Source: Occallatibacter savannae
GTDB taxonomy: Bacteria > Acidobacteriota > Terriglobia > Terriglobales > Acidobacteriaceae
Length of the DNA stretch: 64,000 bases
Assembly: GCF_003131205.1 (NCBI RefSeq)
Contig: NZ_QFFY01000006.1
Span: 186,001-250,000 of the forward strand
Direction: 5' to 3'
Part shown: positions 38,371 to 47,754 of the stretch, one piece after another
Numbering within the stretch: the first letter of the stretch is position 1
Layout: each line of letters opens with the position of its first letter
Translations under genes and position numbers: made by a program
The notes under the pieces: generated by a model
What the model saw: only the letters and a program-made list of their open reading frames with translations
Database searches by the model: none
What the model was told of the DNA's origin: nothing

Positions 38371-40962
38371 CTATTTCAGATCCACCGTGATCGTGTGTGC
38401 GCCGCGCTCCCGAAGGTTCAAATTGAGGTAGGCAGATACTTCTACGGTTGTAATCTGGTGCTGCACCACTGCGCCGTCGACACGGGCCTGACTGGCCTGG
38501 CTGTTTTGCGGGAGCAGAATCGATAGCTCGATGTAATCACCGCTTGAGGTGACCTCGATCTGAATAAGCCTTCGGCTTGGATCAAGCTGATAGTTATAGG
38601 CAACGTATCCGGACGATGCCGGGTAGCACACGGCGACTTTGCACTGCGAGGTGTCGCTGGCTGCCCAGCGCGGTGCGACCCTGGCGGAGTTGAACGCGAT
38701 GCCGGCGTCCTTGATGCCAGCCAAGCCCTCAAGCAGAGCGAAGACAATGGCCGCAGCCCCCCAGTTGTTCGGCATCCCAAACGACATTTCTGAGTAAGGT
38801 GGAAGCCATGGGTCGGAATCAGAAAGGGTCGCAGCGATGATCATCCACTTCGCGCCATTCTCCATCGCCTGGAATTCGATCGATTTGATCTTGCGCTCAA
38901 CGTGCTCGATCGGGAAACTGCTGACGTAGATACCCAGATTCTTGAACCTCGAGTTGGCTCCCCGCCATGCGACCTGGTACCGCTCCAGCTCTTGCGGAAC
39001 ATAGGTATTCTCAAACTCTCTGTCACGTGGCTCCCACCACGTTCCTACATTGATGCCCTTGCGGATGTACTCCGTCGAAGAAGAGCCATCCGCATATAGC
39101 ACCCTCAGCTTTCCGGCCAAATCGTCTCCGCCGATTGTGTGCAGCAGATACAGGCTGCGAGCCTTCGCGCCCACCTCGACTGAGGCTTGGCGCGAGAAGC
39201 CATGGGAAGACGAAATCGCAAGACAAGCGCGCCCTGCGTTTGCTGAGGGGTCAAGCACGCGGAATGGGATACTCCTGAACTTCTGGTCACCAGTTGGAAC
39301 TCCGGGCAGGGCATTGTCGGGATCGCCCATCCAGACGGTTACGTCTTTACCGCTGTGCTCAGGCGCGAAGCTGGCGTTTGCAACATTGGCCAGGCTCATA
39401 TGCGTGAAGGTTCTCGGTGGCTCCTCGACAGACTTGCCTCGAAGGATTCCGGGAACCACTCCGCGGAAGCGCTCAGCGACCTTCTGCTGACGCTGAAGGA
39501 TGTCTGCGCCGTAGGCCTCGAACCCGTGGTCGAAGGCACCGCGGGCGAGTTCGCCTGCAACGCACGACATGACGCCGCCGTTCATGTATTCCCACTTCGC
39601 GTTCTCCCCGCCAAAACCCCGCTCGAAAGGCGGGTAAATGGCGTAGAACTCGCCGGGGGAACTGGACGGCATCTCGGCGCGGATACGTTGATATGTGCGC
39701 ACGATCGCTACAGCCTGCTGATGCGTTGCAGTACGATTCAGCGTGTATGCGTTCGATAAGGCGACCTGCCGATCCAAGTCTACGCCTAGGTCGAGCTTGA
39801 AATCTGGATCTTCCGCTATCCAATGCCTGTAGAACTCTCCATTCCACGAGAGCTTGTCGATTCGGGACTGCATTTCTCCGGCAGTTGCACGGGCTTGTGT
39901 CGCGTCACCACTTAGTCCGGCGGCATCCAGCATTTCGGCGAGCCGAATCAAACCTGCGATGAAGTTCGTGTTGTCGCCAAAGAAGATTCCAAAGTGCGTC
40001 TTGTCGAGCACGACCCGCATGATGTTGTCGCCGGCGATCTTTGCCTCGCTGTCAACCAGAAAGTCCCAGGTATCGATCGTGAAGCCGCGTTTCAAGAGAC
40101 GGAATTTCTCGCTCCAGCGATATGGATCGTTCGTGGCGTAGTGAACTGCTTTCAGCGCTGCGTTTAGATGCTGCGTCATCCATGCGGTATCGCCACTCGC
40201 TTTCCATGCGAAATAGAGAGCTTCAACGAAGAATGCCTCGACGTGGTTCTCTACCGGCGCGCGTCGCAACTGTAGGAACCCATTCTCAGCGGATCGGGAG
40301 AAGTCGGCATACTGAAACACCCAGTCCCAGTAGTTCTCGTAAGGGATGCGCGATTCGAAGTTCTCCCAGATCATCCCGTCTTCGCGCTGGGAATGAGCGT
40401 AGAAGTCGACGTTGGAGGTCACATCCGGCCAGAAGTACTTCATGCCTTTCAAGGTCTGCGTGTTGTCCATTAACCACGAATCCCAGAAGGTAAAGATCTG
40501 ATCGTGAAAGCGCATTGCACGCACAGGGCCATCGGTACACATCGTCCAGTAGCAGTTCTTCAAAAGCTTGCCGAAGGGGCCGTCATTGTCGTCGACATGC
40601 GTGGTGCAGCTAGTGCGGAACATCCGCTGCGCAAGCAGTTTCTGATCATGCCCGTAAAGGTTGATCGAATGGGTCCCGAGCGCCCCTCCGACGATAAATT
40701 CAGCCTCCGAGTGCAGATCAAATTCCTTGTATATCCGGTGCTCGCCATCTCGCACCACTACCCATCCGGGAGTGTTGCTTGCGACGTGAACTCTCTGCAG
40801 TGGCTGCACATTGAACGGATCTGAGAGGGATAGCCTAAGAACGTCCTGGCCTGGATCCTTTCCCAACGCGCTTGCGTGCCTCTGATCCTCGATCCGGCCT
40901 CCAAGCGACGAGGCAAGTGTGGCGCTTGAGAGCAGTTTAAGTAAGTCCCGACGAGTGGTCAT
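38371..40962 (-). CDS. Tat-exported six-hairpin glycosidase-like protein
   Basis: 863 residues. The N-terminus MTTRRDLLKLLSSATLASSLGG carries a twin-arginine signal. Residues about 100-560 look like an (alpha/alpha)6 toroid: KNCYWTMCTDGPVRAM, FTFWDSWLMDNTQ, YENYWDWVFQYADFS, FFVEALYFAWKASGD and WEYMNGGVMSCVAGELA, the repeated aromatic hairpins of GH63/GH78/GH15-type enzymes. The C-terminal 300 residues are beta-sandwich. I cannot assign a GH family or the catalytic acids. It lies in the sugar gene group downstream of the regulator, in the same direction, and probably acts in the periplasm on oligosaccharides. Confidence 0.7.
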   Translation of the reverse strand: MTTRRDLLKLLSSATLASSLGGRIEDQRHASALGKDPGQDVLRLSLSDPFNVQPLQRVHVASNTPGWVVVRDGEHRIYKEFDLHSEAEFIVGGALGTHSINLYGHDQKLLAQRMFRTSCTTHVDDNDGPFGKLLKNCYWTMCTDGPVRAMRFHDQIFTFWDSWLMDNTQTLKGMKYFWPDVTSNVDFYAHSQREDGMIWENFESRIPYENYWDWVFQYADFSRSAENGFLQLRRAPVENHVEAFFVEALYFAWKASGDTAWMTQHLNAALKAVHYATNDPYRWSEKFRLLKRGFTIDTWDFLVDSEAKIAGDNIMRVVLDKTHFGIFFGDNTNFIAGLIRLAEMLDAAGLSGDATQARATAGEMQSRIDKLSWNGEFYRHWIAEDPDFKLDLGVDLDRQVALSNAYTLNRTATHQQAVAIVRTYQRIRAEMPSSSPGEFYAIYPPFERGFGGENAKWEYMNGGVMSCVAGELARGAFDHGFEAYGADILQRQQKVAERFRGVVPGILRGKSVEEPPRTFTHMSLANVANASFAPEHSGKDVTVWMGDPDNALPGVPTGDQKFRSIPFRVLDPSANAGRACLAISSSHGFSRQASVEVGAKARSLYLLHTIGGDDLAGKLRVLYADGSSSTEYIRKGINVGTWWEPRDREFENTYVPQELERYQVAWRGANSRFKNLGIYVSSFPIEHVERKIKSIEFQAMENGAKWMIIAATLSDSDPWLPPYSEMSFGMPNNWGAAAIVFALLEGLAGIKDAGIAFNSARVAPRWAASDTSQCKVAVCYPASSGYVAYNYQLDPSRRLIQIEVTSSGDYIELSILLPQNSQASQARVDGAVVQHQITTVEVSAYLNLNLRERGAHTITVDLK

Positions 40963-41004
40963 GACGCCCCTTGAAGCAAGTGGTGAGTGTCAAGGAATTA
41001 TTCC

Positions 41005-41020
41005 ATATGTGAAATCATAT
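41005..41020. promoter_or_regulatory. Candidate operator before the six-hairpin glycosidase gene
   Basis: ATATG-TGAAAT-CATAT, a 5-bp inverted repeat with a six-base spacer, in the 104-base gap between the regulator stop and the glycosidase start. The IclR-HTH sugar sensor next door would be the natural binder (inference). Confidence 0.3.
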
Positions 41021-41066
41021 CGGGAAGGATTTCTAATCGAGATTGCGAAGAGGCTAGGCGGACGGC

Positions 41067-42176
41067 TCAGGCTTGGGCTTCGAGACGCTCCTGTAGGATG
41101 CTATCGCGGTCGATGACTCTGTGATCAGTGAAGTTATAGGGTGTTACTGCGTGTCCTTTCAGAATCGCGAGACCGAGCTGAATGAGCTGAGGGCCGTACT
41201 GCTCCATGTCTGTATACACCGTGCCAACCATGGGACTGTCGCGCCGCGCCATTTCTTCGAGGGCTTCAGGAATTCCGTCATGCCCGACGACCATTACATG
41301 CTTCTGACGTTGTAGTTCGCGAACGGCTTGTACGGCGCCGAGCGCAATGGAATCGTTGAGACTTACGATCAGAATGCCTTTCTCCTTTGGATGCCTGCGC
41401 AAAAAGCCAAGGGTCTGCTTGTAAGACACATCGGGTTTGCCTGCCGCGTCAGCTCGGGCGAAGAATTCCTGCGGGAGATCGGGAATAGCTTTGCGGATCG
41501 CGTCGAAGGCGCCAGCGATACGATTCGAGATGAAATCTCCACTCTGTGCGACGCCCAGCCCAACAACCCAGGAGACCTTGCCTTTCCACGTCTCGACAGC
41601 GTGCCTCGCCAACACTTCTCCGGCGCTGTGTCCGATACGGTAGTTGTCCGCGCCGAAGTAGGTGGCGTGCGGATGCGGCAGATCGACCGCGATCATCGGA
41701 ATACCAGCTGCGGCGACCAAATCCCCGATCTCGGCCGCCACGCTTAGATCAGAGTTGAAGTCGATAATCAGGTCAACGCGTTCCTGAACGAAACGACGCG
41801 CGTTCGCGACTGCAGCCCGGGCTTCATAGTGATTGTCGAGAACGAGGAGGTCAATTCCGCTTGCGAGAGCCGCACGGCGCAGGCTCTCAGCCACCGTCCG
41901 GGAAAAGGGCATTTCATCCGACTGGCCTGCGAATCCGAAGCGCAGCTTCCGAGGTGTGCTGGAAATTCTGTAGAGGCCTTCGCTGTTCTGACTGAAGTAT
42001 CCGCGATGAACGTAGGTGCGCAGTATGCGGTACGCGGTCGTCTTAGGGCAACGCGCAGCCTTGTAAATGTCTTCAAGGGACATGGGTTTCTGCGCCTTCT
42101 CAAGAAGCTCCTGAATGTCGAGGGCCTTCGAAAGAATGGGAACGAGGTAAAACGGTTTCGCCTTGCGTGCGGACAC
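41067..42176 (-). CDS. Regulator with IclR-type HTH fused to a periplasmic-binding-protein sugar sensor
   Basis: 369 residues. Residues about 12-75 form an IclR/MarR-like winged HTH (SKALDIQELLEKAQKPMSL, then CPKTTAYRILRTYVHRGYF). From about residue 78 to the end is a type I periplasmic-binding fold of the LacI/ribose-binding kind (RFGFAGQSDEMPFSRTVAESL, VDLIIDFNSD, FGADNYRIGHSAGE, then VVGHDGIPEALEEM). LacI regulators have this sensor with a LacI HTH; an IclR HTH in its place is unusual. It lacks a signal peptide, so it is cytoplasmic. It most likely senses a sugar from the glycan locus and controls the enzymes around it. Confidence 0.85.
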   Translation of the reverse strand: MSARKAKPFYLVPILSKALDIQELLEKAQKPMSLEDIYKAARCPKTTAYRILRTYVHRGYFSQNSEGLYRISSTPRKLRFGFAGQSDEMPFSRTVAESLRRAALASGIDLLVLDNHYEARAAVANARRFVQERVDLIIDFNSDLSVAAEIGDLVAAAGIPMIAVDLPHPHATYFGADNYRIGHSAGEVLARHAVETWKGKVSWVVGLGVAQSGDFISNRIAGAFDAIRKAIPDLPQEFFARADAAGKPDVSYKQTLGFLRRHPKEKGILIVSLNDSIALGAVQAVRELQRQKHVMVVGHDGIPEALEEMARRDSPMVGTVYTDMEQYGPQLIQLGLAILKGHAVTPYNFTDHRVIDRDSILQERLEAQA

Positions 42177-42428
42177 TTAATCTCCTCAGTAGATGACCAT
42201 AAGTCACAAATGTTCCCTTTGCAATGATCCCTTAGTCCTTCGAGCATCTGGTTTCGGGCACGGAACGGTTTCGCGGGCTTCGACGTAGTGGGAGGTTGGG
42301 TTCGCCGGAGTTCGGAGGGAATGTTTCGAATGGAGAATCATTTCTGACGGTTGACGCCAGAATCTTGAGGATTTAGAGTTCCTCTGCACGCAGCGCACCA
42401 GCTCAGTTGTCCTGCAAATCATCTTTGG

Positions 42429-42442
42429 CACCATATGCGGTG
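42429..42442. promoter_or_regulatory. Candidate operator before the GH27 gene
   Basis: CACC-ATATGC-GGTG, a 4-bp inverted repeat with a CATATG core, 40 bases before the GH27 start. CATATG also occurs in the candidate site at 41005-41020. The match is short and could be chance. Confidence 0.3.
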
Positions 42443-42481
42443 TGTGCTTTTCTGAGCTACTTAAGCACGAAAGGACTTCCA

Positions 42482-43978
42482 ATGCCTACCTCGCTCATGA
42501 TGAGAGCCATCATCCTTTTTGCCTGCGCAATCTTCTCGCTTCCGGCTTCCACCCAGAGTCTCGCCGGGCGATGGGTCCTTCTTGGCAACATGCTGGAGAA
42601 CGGAGAGCAGCAGAGGTCTATTCTGACGCTGGAACAGGATGGAAAGGCTCTAAAAGGTGATCTTCGATCTCTTGGATTTCAGAATGGCGTCGAAGGCAGC
42701 GCAACCGAAGGCCATTTCGAACTCTTTGGCGTGGGGTGGAACGATAAAAAGCCATTTCTGATCGGCGACGTTTCTGGTGGCGAGGTGAAGGGCACGATGT
42801 GGGGAAACAAATTCTTGGGCCATGTCGCATCCGCAGCCGACGATTTCCCAAAGCTTCCTTATCTGGAGCCTCCAGCCCTTGAAAAGGTGCCGTACAACGG
42901 CTTGGCCAAGACGCCGCCGATGGGGTGGAACTCGTGGAATCTCTTCGCCGAAAAGGTGGACGACAAGATAGTTCGGACTATGGCCGACGCTATGATTTCT
43001 TCCGGGATGAAGGACGCCGGCTACATATATATCAACATCGACGACACGTGGGAAGGAACGCGGGACGAGAACGGCGTTCTGCATACGAACCACAAATTCC
43101 CGGACATGAAGGCTCTTGCCGATTACGTTCATTCGAAGGGGCTGAAGATTGGGATCTACTCCTCACCCGGACCTCGCACCTGCGGTGGTTACCCGGCCAG
43201 CTATGGACATGAGCAGCAAGATGCCAAAATGTATGCAGAGTGGGGTATCGACTACCTCAAATACGATTGGTGTAGCGCCGGAACCATCTACAAGAACGAC
43301 GCCCTGCAAGGGGTGTACCAGAAGATGGGCCAAGCTCTGCAATCGACAGGCCGGCCGATCGTCTACAGCCTTTGCGAGTACGGTATGGGGGAGGTGGAGA
43401 AGTGGGGGACTGAAGTTGGCGGCAATCTCTGGCGCACCACTGGAGATATCCGCGATGAGTGGGACTCGATGATGGACAACATTCACAAGCAGGACAAAAC
43501 GTCACCCTACGCGGGCCCTGGCCATTGGAACGATCCCGACATGCTTGAGATTGGGAACGGCCACATGACATCCGACGAGTACCGCACACACATGAGCCTT
43601 TGGGCGCTCACGGCCGCGCCTCTTCTTGCCGGCAACGACATCCGCTCCATGTCGGACGAGACAAAGTCAATTCTGCTTAACAGGGAAGTGATCGCAATCG
43701 ACCAGGATGCACTTGGCAAGCAAGCCAGTCCCGTGAAGAACGGCAGTCTGGAGACCTGGATGAAGCCGCTGGCTGATGGAGGCTTTGCGGTGGGTGTGGT
43801 GAATCTGGATAGCAAGGCGGCTCAGGCCACAGTAAATGTGGCAGACCTGAAATCGGCTAAGAAGCTCAAGTCAGCCCGCGACCTCTGGGCGCATAAACCG
43901 GTGAAGTTCTCCAACGGAAGCTATACAGCGGAGGTGCCCGCGCACGGCACACTGCTGCTGAAACTCTCAATGAATTAG
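42482..43978 (+). CDS. Alpha-galactosidase, GH27 family
   Basis: 498 residues. The ATG at 42482 (AAGGA seven bases upstream) starts a signal peptide ending PASTQS. A beta-domain of about 90 residues comes before the TIM barrel, which opens TPPMGWNSWNLFAEKV and carries YINIDDTWEG and KIGIYSSPGPRTCGGY. The nucleophile is Asp 262 in YLKYDWC and the acid/base is Asp 322 in TGDIRDEW, by alignment with human alpha-galactosidase A. A C-terminal beta-domain ends LLLKLSMN. It removes terminal alpha-1,3/1,4/1,6-galactose from oligosaccharides in the periplasm or outside. The gene is part of the glycan locus. Confidence 0.95.
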   Translation: MPTSLMMRAIILFACAIFSLPASTQSLAGRWVLLGNMLENGEQQRSILTLEQDGKALKGDLRSLGFQNGVEGSATEGHFELFGVGWNDKKPFLIGDVSGGEVKGTMWGNKFLGHVASAADDFPKLPYLEPPALEKVPYNGLAKTPPMGWNSWNLFAEKVDDKIVRTMADAMISSGMKDAGYIYINIDDTWEGTRDENGVLHTNHKFPDMKALADYVHSKGLKIGIYSSPGPRTCGGYPASYGHEQQDAKMYAEWGIDYLKYDWCSAGTIYKNDALQGVYQKMGQALQSTGRPIVYSLCEYGMGEVEKWGTEVGGNLWRTTGDIRDEWDSMMDNIHKQDKTSPYAGPGHWNDPDMLEIGNGHMTSDEYRTHMSLWALTAAPLLAGNDIRSMSDETKSILLNREVIAIDQDALGKQASPVKNGSLETWMKPLADGGFAVGVVNLDSKAAQATVNVADLKSAKKLKSARDLWAHKPVKFSNGSYTAEVPAHGTLLLKLSMN

Positions 43979-43990
43979 GAGAGCGTCAAA

Positions 43991-45433
43991 TCAACGGATG
44001 ACGATACCGCTTGCGTACTCCTGCACCAACTTAAGCGCATCGGCGGTTGTCAACTTCCTGCCCTGATACTCCATTCCTTGCATCTCAACCTGACTGACAG
44101 CGTGGTCGCCATCGTATCCGGCGATCACGCTGTAGGGAAGCAAACCGCTGACCACCTGTAGATTGCGGACCCGAATGCCGCGTATTGTTCCGCGGCGTCG
44201 GCTGAGTTGTCCTTTCTCCTGTGCTCTGTAGCAGAGAGCGGCATCCCACGTGCCGCCACGGTCCATGCGCTCATGAATTTCCTTGTCGTCTACGGGCCGA
44301 TCGGGTCCGTAAGGGGCGTACACAACGGCCAAGTCAATCAGCTTACGGCGAACATCTTCAACGCGAATGTCGTCATAGTCGATGTTCTCGACGGCTGCCG
44401 AATCGCCATTATGGATGCTGATTGCGGCGCCTCGCTCGATATGAATCAAGTCCAGGTCCTGGAATCGAATGTCGTGGGTCGCATGGGATCGTGTTTCAAA
44501 TCCAATCTCTATACCGTTGCCACCACGCGGCATATTCCACAATACCGAGTGGCGCACGGTCACGTCTGATGTTTCAAGATCCGCAAGGTTCTTAACCACC
44601 ACACAGTCATCGTTAGTGCGGATGAAGACATTTTCAACGACAACGTGGCTTGAGGACACGAGATCGAGTCCATCATCGCCATACCTGGATCCGGGGTTCA
44701 GAACTTTGATGCCATTGATGTGAGATCCATTCGCGTGGTGGAGGTGAACGGTCCAATCCTGGCTGTTGACCACTGTGATGCCTTCAATCCACGCGTTCTG
44801 CGTGTCTTCGAGATAGATTGGAGATCGGCCACCGTACGGGGCTTCCGATTCGGTGATAGTAGAGCCATCGAGAACGCCGAATCCCCGGATTGCCACATCT
44901 CTGACACCTCTTGCTCGAATGGCGCCCTTCACCCAGGCTCCCGCCGCCAGATAGACGGTCTCGCCCGTGCGAAGCTCAATCACCCCAGCTTCATGCACTC
45001 CCGGGCCGAAGTAGCGGAGCCGCCCGCTCGATCGCTCAACCGAATCCTCCTCTGGGGCATGCGGGAACAGATGCACCACGTGCGCGAGGTCATTGTTGAA
45101 CTCAACGGTGAGAGGGGTCGTGTCTGAAATGGTGAAGGCAAGATCACGATGATTTGGAGCAATGGTGGCGTGGATCTTGGCCGACAATGGGCGCACCTCT
45201 ACCCACCTCACATCGAACCCGGCGTGAATGGATATATTGCTCTGGAGAACGAGTGGGAAGATGGCAAAGCTCCCCACGTCAGTAGCGTGCATGGCTACAT
45301 CGGAGGAGTTAACCGCGACGGTGAACAGGTCCTCGGGATGGTCAGGGCACTGGGTCCCGGGAGATGCCTGCGCCATACAGAACAGGGGTGAGCTGAACAG
45401 GACAACGACTAGACCGGCGAATCTTATCCTCAT
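43991..45433 (-). CDS. GH28-like right-handed beta-helix glycosidase
   Basis: 480 residues from an ATG at 45433 (AAGGA about eight bases upstream; an upstream start at 45472 gives no better signal). The signal peptide ends FCMAQ. The body is a parallel beta-helix with recurring turns such as WIEGITVVNSQDWTVHLHH and INGIKVLNPGSRYGDDGLDL. The acidic residues GDDGLD and RTNDDCVVVK are placed like the catalytic Asp groups of GH28 polygalacturonases. GH28 acts on galacturonan or rhamnogalacturonan; the exact substrate is unclear, and GH49/GH110 beta-helix enzymes are alternatives. It converges with the GH27 gene and diverges from the GH36-like gene. Confidence 0.8.
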   Translation of the reverse strand: MRIRFAGLVVVLFSSPLFCMAQASPGTQCPDHPEDLFTVAVNSSDVAMHATDVGSFAIFPLVLQSNISIHAGFDVRWVEVRPLSAKIHATIAPNHRDLAFTISDTTPLTVEFNNDLAHVVHLFPHAPEEDSVERSSGRLRYFGPGVHEAGVIELRTGETVYLAAGAWVKGAIRARGVRDVAIRGFGVLDGSTITESEAPYGGRSPIYLEDTQNAWIEGITVVNSQDWTVHLHHANGSHINGIKVLNPGSRYGDDGLDLVSSSHVVVENVFIRTNDDCVVVKNLADLETSDVTVRHSVLWNMPRGGNGIEIGFETRSHATHDIRFQDLDLIHIERGAAISIHNGDSAAVENIDYDDIRVEDVRRKLIDLAVVYAPYGPDRPVDDKEIHERMDRGGTWDAALCYRAQEKGQLSRRRGTIRGIRVRNLQVVSGLLPYSVIAGYDGDHAVSQVEMQGMEYQGRKLTTADALKLVQEYASGIVIR

Positions 45434-45462
45434 CGAAAGTTCCTTTACATAGATGGCTGTTG

Positions 45463-45477
45463 CTAAATACATTTTAG
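45463..45477. promoter_or_regulatory. Candidate operator between the GH28-like and GH36-like genes
   Basis: CTAAA-TACAT-TTTAG, a perfect 5-bp inverted repeat with a five-base spacer, lies in the 56-base gap of the divergent pair, 12 bases before the ATG at 45490. A repressor here would block both genes. Confidence 0.4.
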
Positions 45478-45489
45478 AAACAATTTCCC

Positions 45490-47754
45490 ATGAAGAACAT
45501 ATCAGACAACGTTGCCGTCTCGCAGGTCAAAGCTTCCAAACCTCCCGGGGGTTCGCGCCAAACGTGCATCCACCGTCTGTTGCTGCTCGTGGCCATTGTT
45601 CTGAGCGCGATACAAATGGCTTGGGCAGCAGAGTGGAAATATGTTCGTGAAGGATACACGTTCCGCTGGGACCTAGATTCTGATCATGCGACTCTCGTCC
45701 GTACCGATAATAAGCAGAGAGTCTGGGAAGGCGGAGTACTGCCTGCGTTTTGGCTCAGGGTGCATGACCGAAGCTATGAACTGGATGCGGGCAAAGTCGA
45801 TTGGAGCCGATCTCAACTCGGTCCTCAGGGCGGCAAGCTGACGGCCAATTACAGGTACGGGCGAGCGCAAATCCAGTTTCGTGCACTGGCAAATGGAATC
45901 TCGTTCGATTCGGTGCATATGGAGTGGGCGCATCCAGTGCCGGAGATCGTTGACGTCTATTTCGGGGTATCAAGGTTGACGGATCGGCAACGGCGCACAG
46001 TGGCCAGTCTGGAAAGGCCGTTCTGGCCCAACTGGCAGGCAGAGGGATATGCCATTCCTTCTGCCAAGAGTTCGCCGGTGCTGAGCTTCTTCCGCGCCTC
46101 TGTGTTCGGAAATACAGAATTTCCGCTGGGCACCTTCAACACCTCCGGTCAGTTGTACGCAGCTGCTTTCCCGCGGCCGATCTACGCGGGAGCGATGGGA
46201 GGCGACGCAGGATGGGTGGCACTCGGCGCAGGAGATATCCCGGATGGTGCTATGTATCTGCAGGTGCGCGCAATGTGTGGCGCACTTCGATATGGGTACA
46301 GAGAGGACTTGTGGGGAGCGGGCCCCGATCGCCGCGAGTGGCAACTTCCTCTCGTTCTTCAATGGGGCAAAACAGCCTGGGACGCGTATGCCTCGTTGTT
46401 CGCTTCAATCGGCGATGGACTCCCGGTATCGGCTGTTCATCAGAAAGCCCACTGGAACAGCTGGGGCGACTTTCAAAAAGAGGACTATAACGTTCGCGAA
46501 ATCGCGGATGTGGCCAAGAGCTTCGATGCAGAGGAACTCACACTCGACATGGGTTGGGAGACCTTCGAGAGTAGCGGCATTCCGAATCATCAACATATCC
46601 CTGACTTCGAAGGCGCGATCTCGTACATTCACGCTAAAGGTCTGGACCTTGGTTTCTGGCAATCGCTCACTTGGGTTAAAGACCCGGCAGCGGTAGGCTT
46701 ATCGGACGCAGATCTTCTCTGTGGAGCGGATGGGAAGCCCCGGCTGAATAACAACTTCCACAATCCCTTCTGGTCTGATTCGAGCTACTTCGTTCTCGAT
46801 CCAAGTTCAGATCGGGCGCAGCAGTTCCTGCGCGAGCGCACGCGCAGGACTCTTCAGACCACAGGAGCGAAACTTCTCAAGCTGGATTTTGCTTATGCCT
46901 TGCCGCCTCCCGATGTGGCCGTGCCCCGCAAACGCGCGATGCGAGGCGAGAGATATGCGTACACGCTGCTCAAGATTGTTGGGGATGCAGCCAGAGAGGT
47001 GGATCCCGACGTTACTCTTCAGTACTACGGTATTAGTCCGCTCCTGAAAGGCGTCTATAACCTTGTCGCCCTCGACGATCTGGCCGACGCTGGAAACGAT
47101 GAGCCTGGCGGGCACGCCCAATGGAGCGTCTGGGCGGCTCTTGCCGGAATGCGGGGCTTCGCATTGATGGCCTCGAGCGGCTATGACTGGCACTCTGATC
47201 CGGAAATCTTGCTGGACACCGCAGTGCTTGGCGCTCCTGGTACGGTTCTGCATCGATCGCTTCCTGACGGTTCGAAGGTCCCGGATTACTTCGTGACTCG
47301 ACGCCGCGCACTCAATCGCTGGTATCGTCGACAGGTGGGTTGGCAGCCGCTCTGGTTGAATAGCAGTAAGGGCTCTCTCGAAGGCGAGCCTAGTCTCAAG
47401 TGCTGGGGCCGCCTGGAGGATGGAGGCAAGCTCACGGTTCTGACGCTTCGCGGTGCCCAGTCGAGATTGGATGGCTATTCGGGTGCCGAGCGCCTCCGGT
47501 GGTCAGGACGTTGGGCTCTCATTTCCCAAGACAGCGGGGACATCTTCAGGACAAAGCGACTCGCCGTCATCCCCTTCGATTTCGGCAGCCTTTCGTTTGC
47601 ACGTCGGATTAGGCCATCAAGGGTTCTTGCGGTGCACGCAGACGCAACGATGGAATACGCGAATTGGAAGTGGGGAGATGGCCTTCTCACCATCGGCACG
47701 CCACCAGCTCAGCAAGATTTCGATGCTTTGCTGGGCTTCCTGGTCGAGGACTAG
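45490..47754 (+). CDS. GH36-like glycoside hydrolase
   Basis: 754 residues. An N-terminal hydrophobic signal (HRLLLLVAIVLSAIQMAWA) follows about 28 polar residues. An N-terminal beta-sandwich leads to a TIM barrel with KAHWNSWGDFQKEDYNV, EELTLDMGWETFE, LDLGFWQSLTWVKDP and the likely nucleophile Asp 466 in KLLKLDFAY; a candidate acid/base is in DDLADAGNDEPGG. This fits clan GH-D (GH27/GH31/GH36 alpha-galactosidases and relatives). It is more distant than the GH27 gene, so the linkage is not certain. It starts 56 bases from the divergent GH28-like gene. Confidence 0.75.
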   Translation: MKNISDNVAVSQVKASKPPGGSRQTCIHRLLLLVAIVLSAIQMAWAAEWKYVREGYTFRWDLDSDHATLVRTDNKQRVWEGGVLPAFWLRVHDRSYELDAGKVDWSRSQLGPQGGKLTANYRYGRAQIQFRALANGISFDSVHMEWAHPVPEIVDVYFGVSRLTDRQRRTVASLERPFWPNWQAEGYAIPSAKSSPVLSFFRASVFGNTEFPLGTFNTSGQLYAAAFPRPIYAGAMGGDAGWVALGAGDIPDGAMYLQVRAMCGALRYGYREDLWGAGPDRREWQLPLVLQWGKTAWDAYASLFASIGDGLPVSAVHQKAHWNSWGDFQKEDYNVREIADVAKSFDAEELTLDMGWETFESSGIPNHQHIPDFEGAISYIHAKGLDLGFWQSLTWVKDPAAVGLSDADLLCGADGKPRLNNNFHNPFWSDSSYFVLDPSSDRAQQFLRERTRRTLQTTGAKLLKLDFAYALPPPDVAVPRKRAMRGERYAYTLLKIVGDAAREVDPDVTLQYYGISPLLKGVYNLVALDDLADAGNDEPGGHAQWSVWAALAGMRGFALMASSGYDWHSDPEILLDTAVLGAPGTVLHRSLPDGSKVPDYFVTRRRALNRWYRRQVGWQPLWLNSSKGSLEGEPSLKCWGRLEDGGKLTVLTLRGAQSRLDGYSGAERLRWSGRWALISQDSGDIFRTKRLAVIPFDFGSLSFARRIRPSRVLAVHADATMEYANWKWGDGLLTIGTPPAQQDFDALLGFLVED

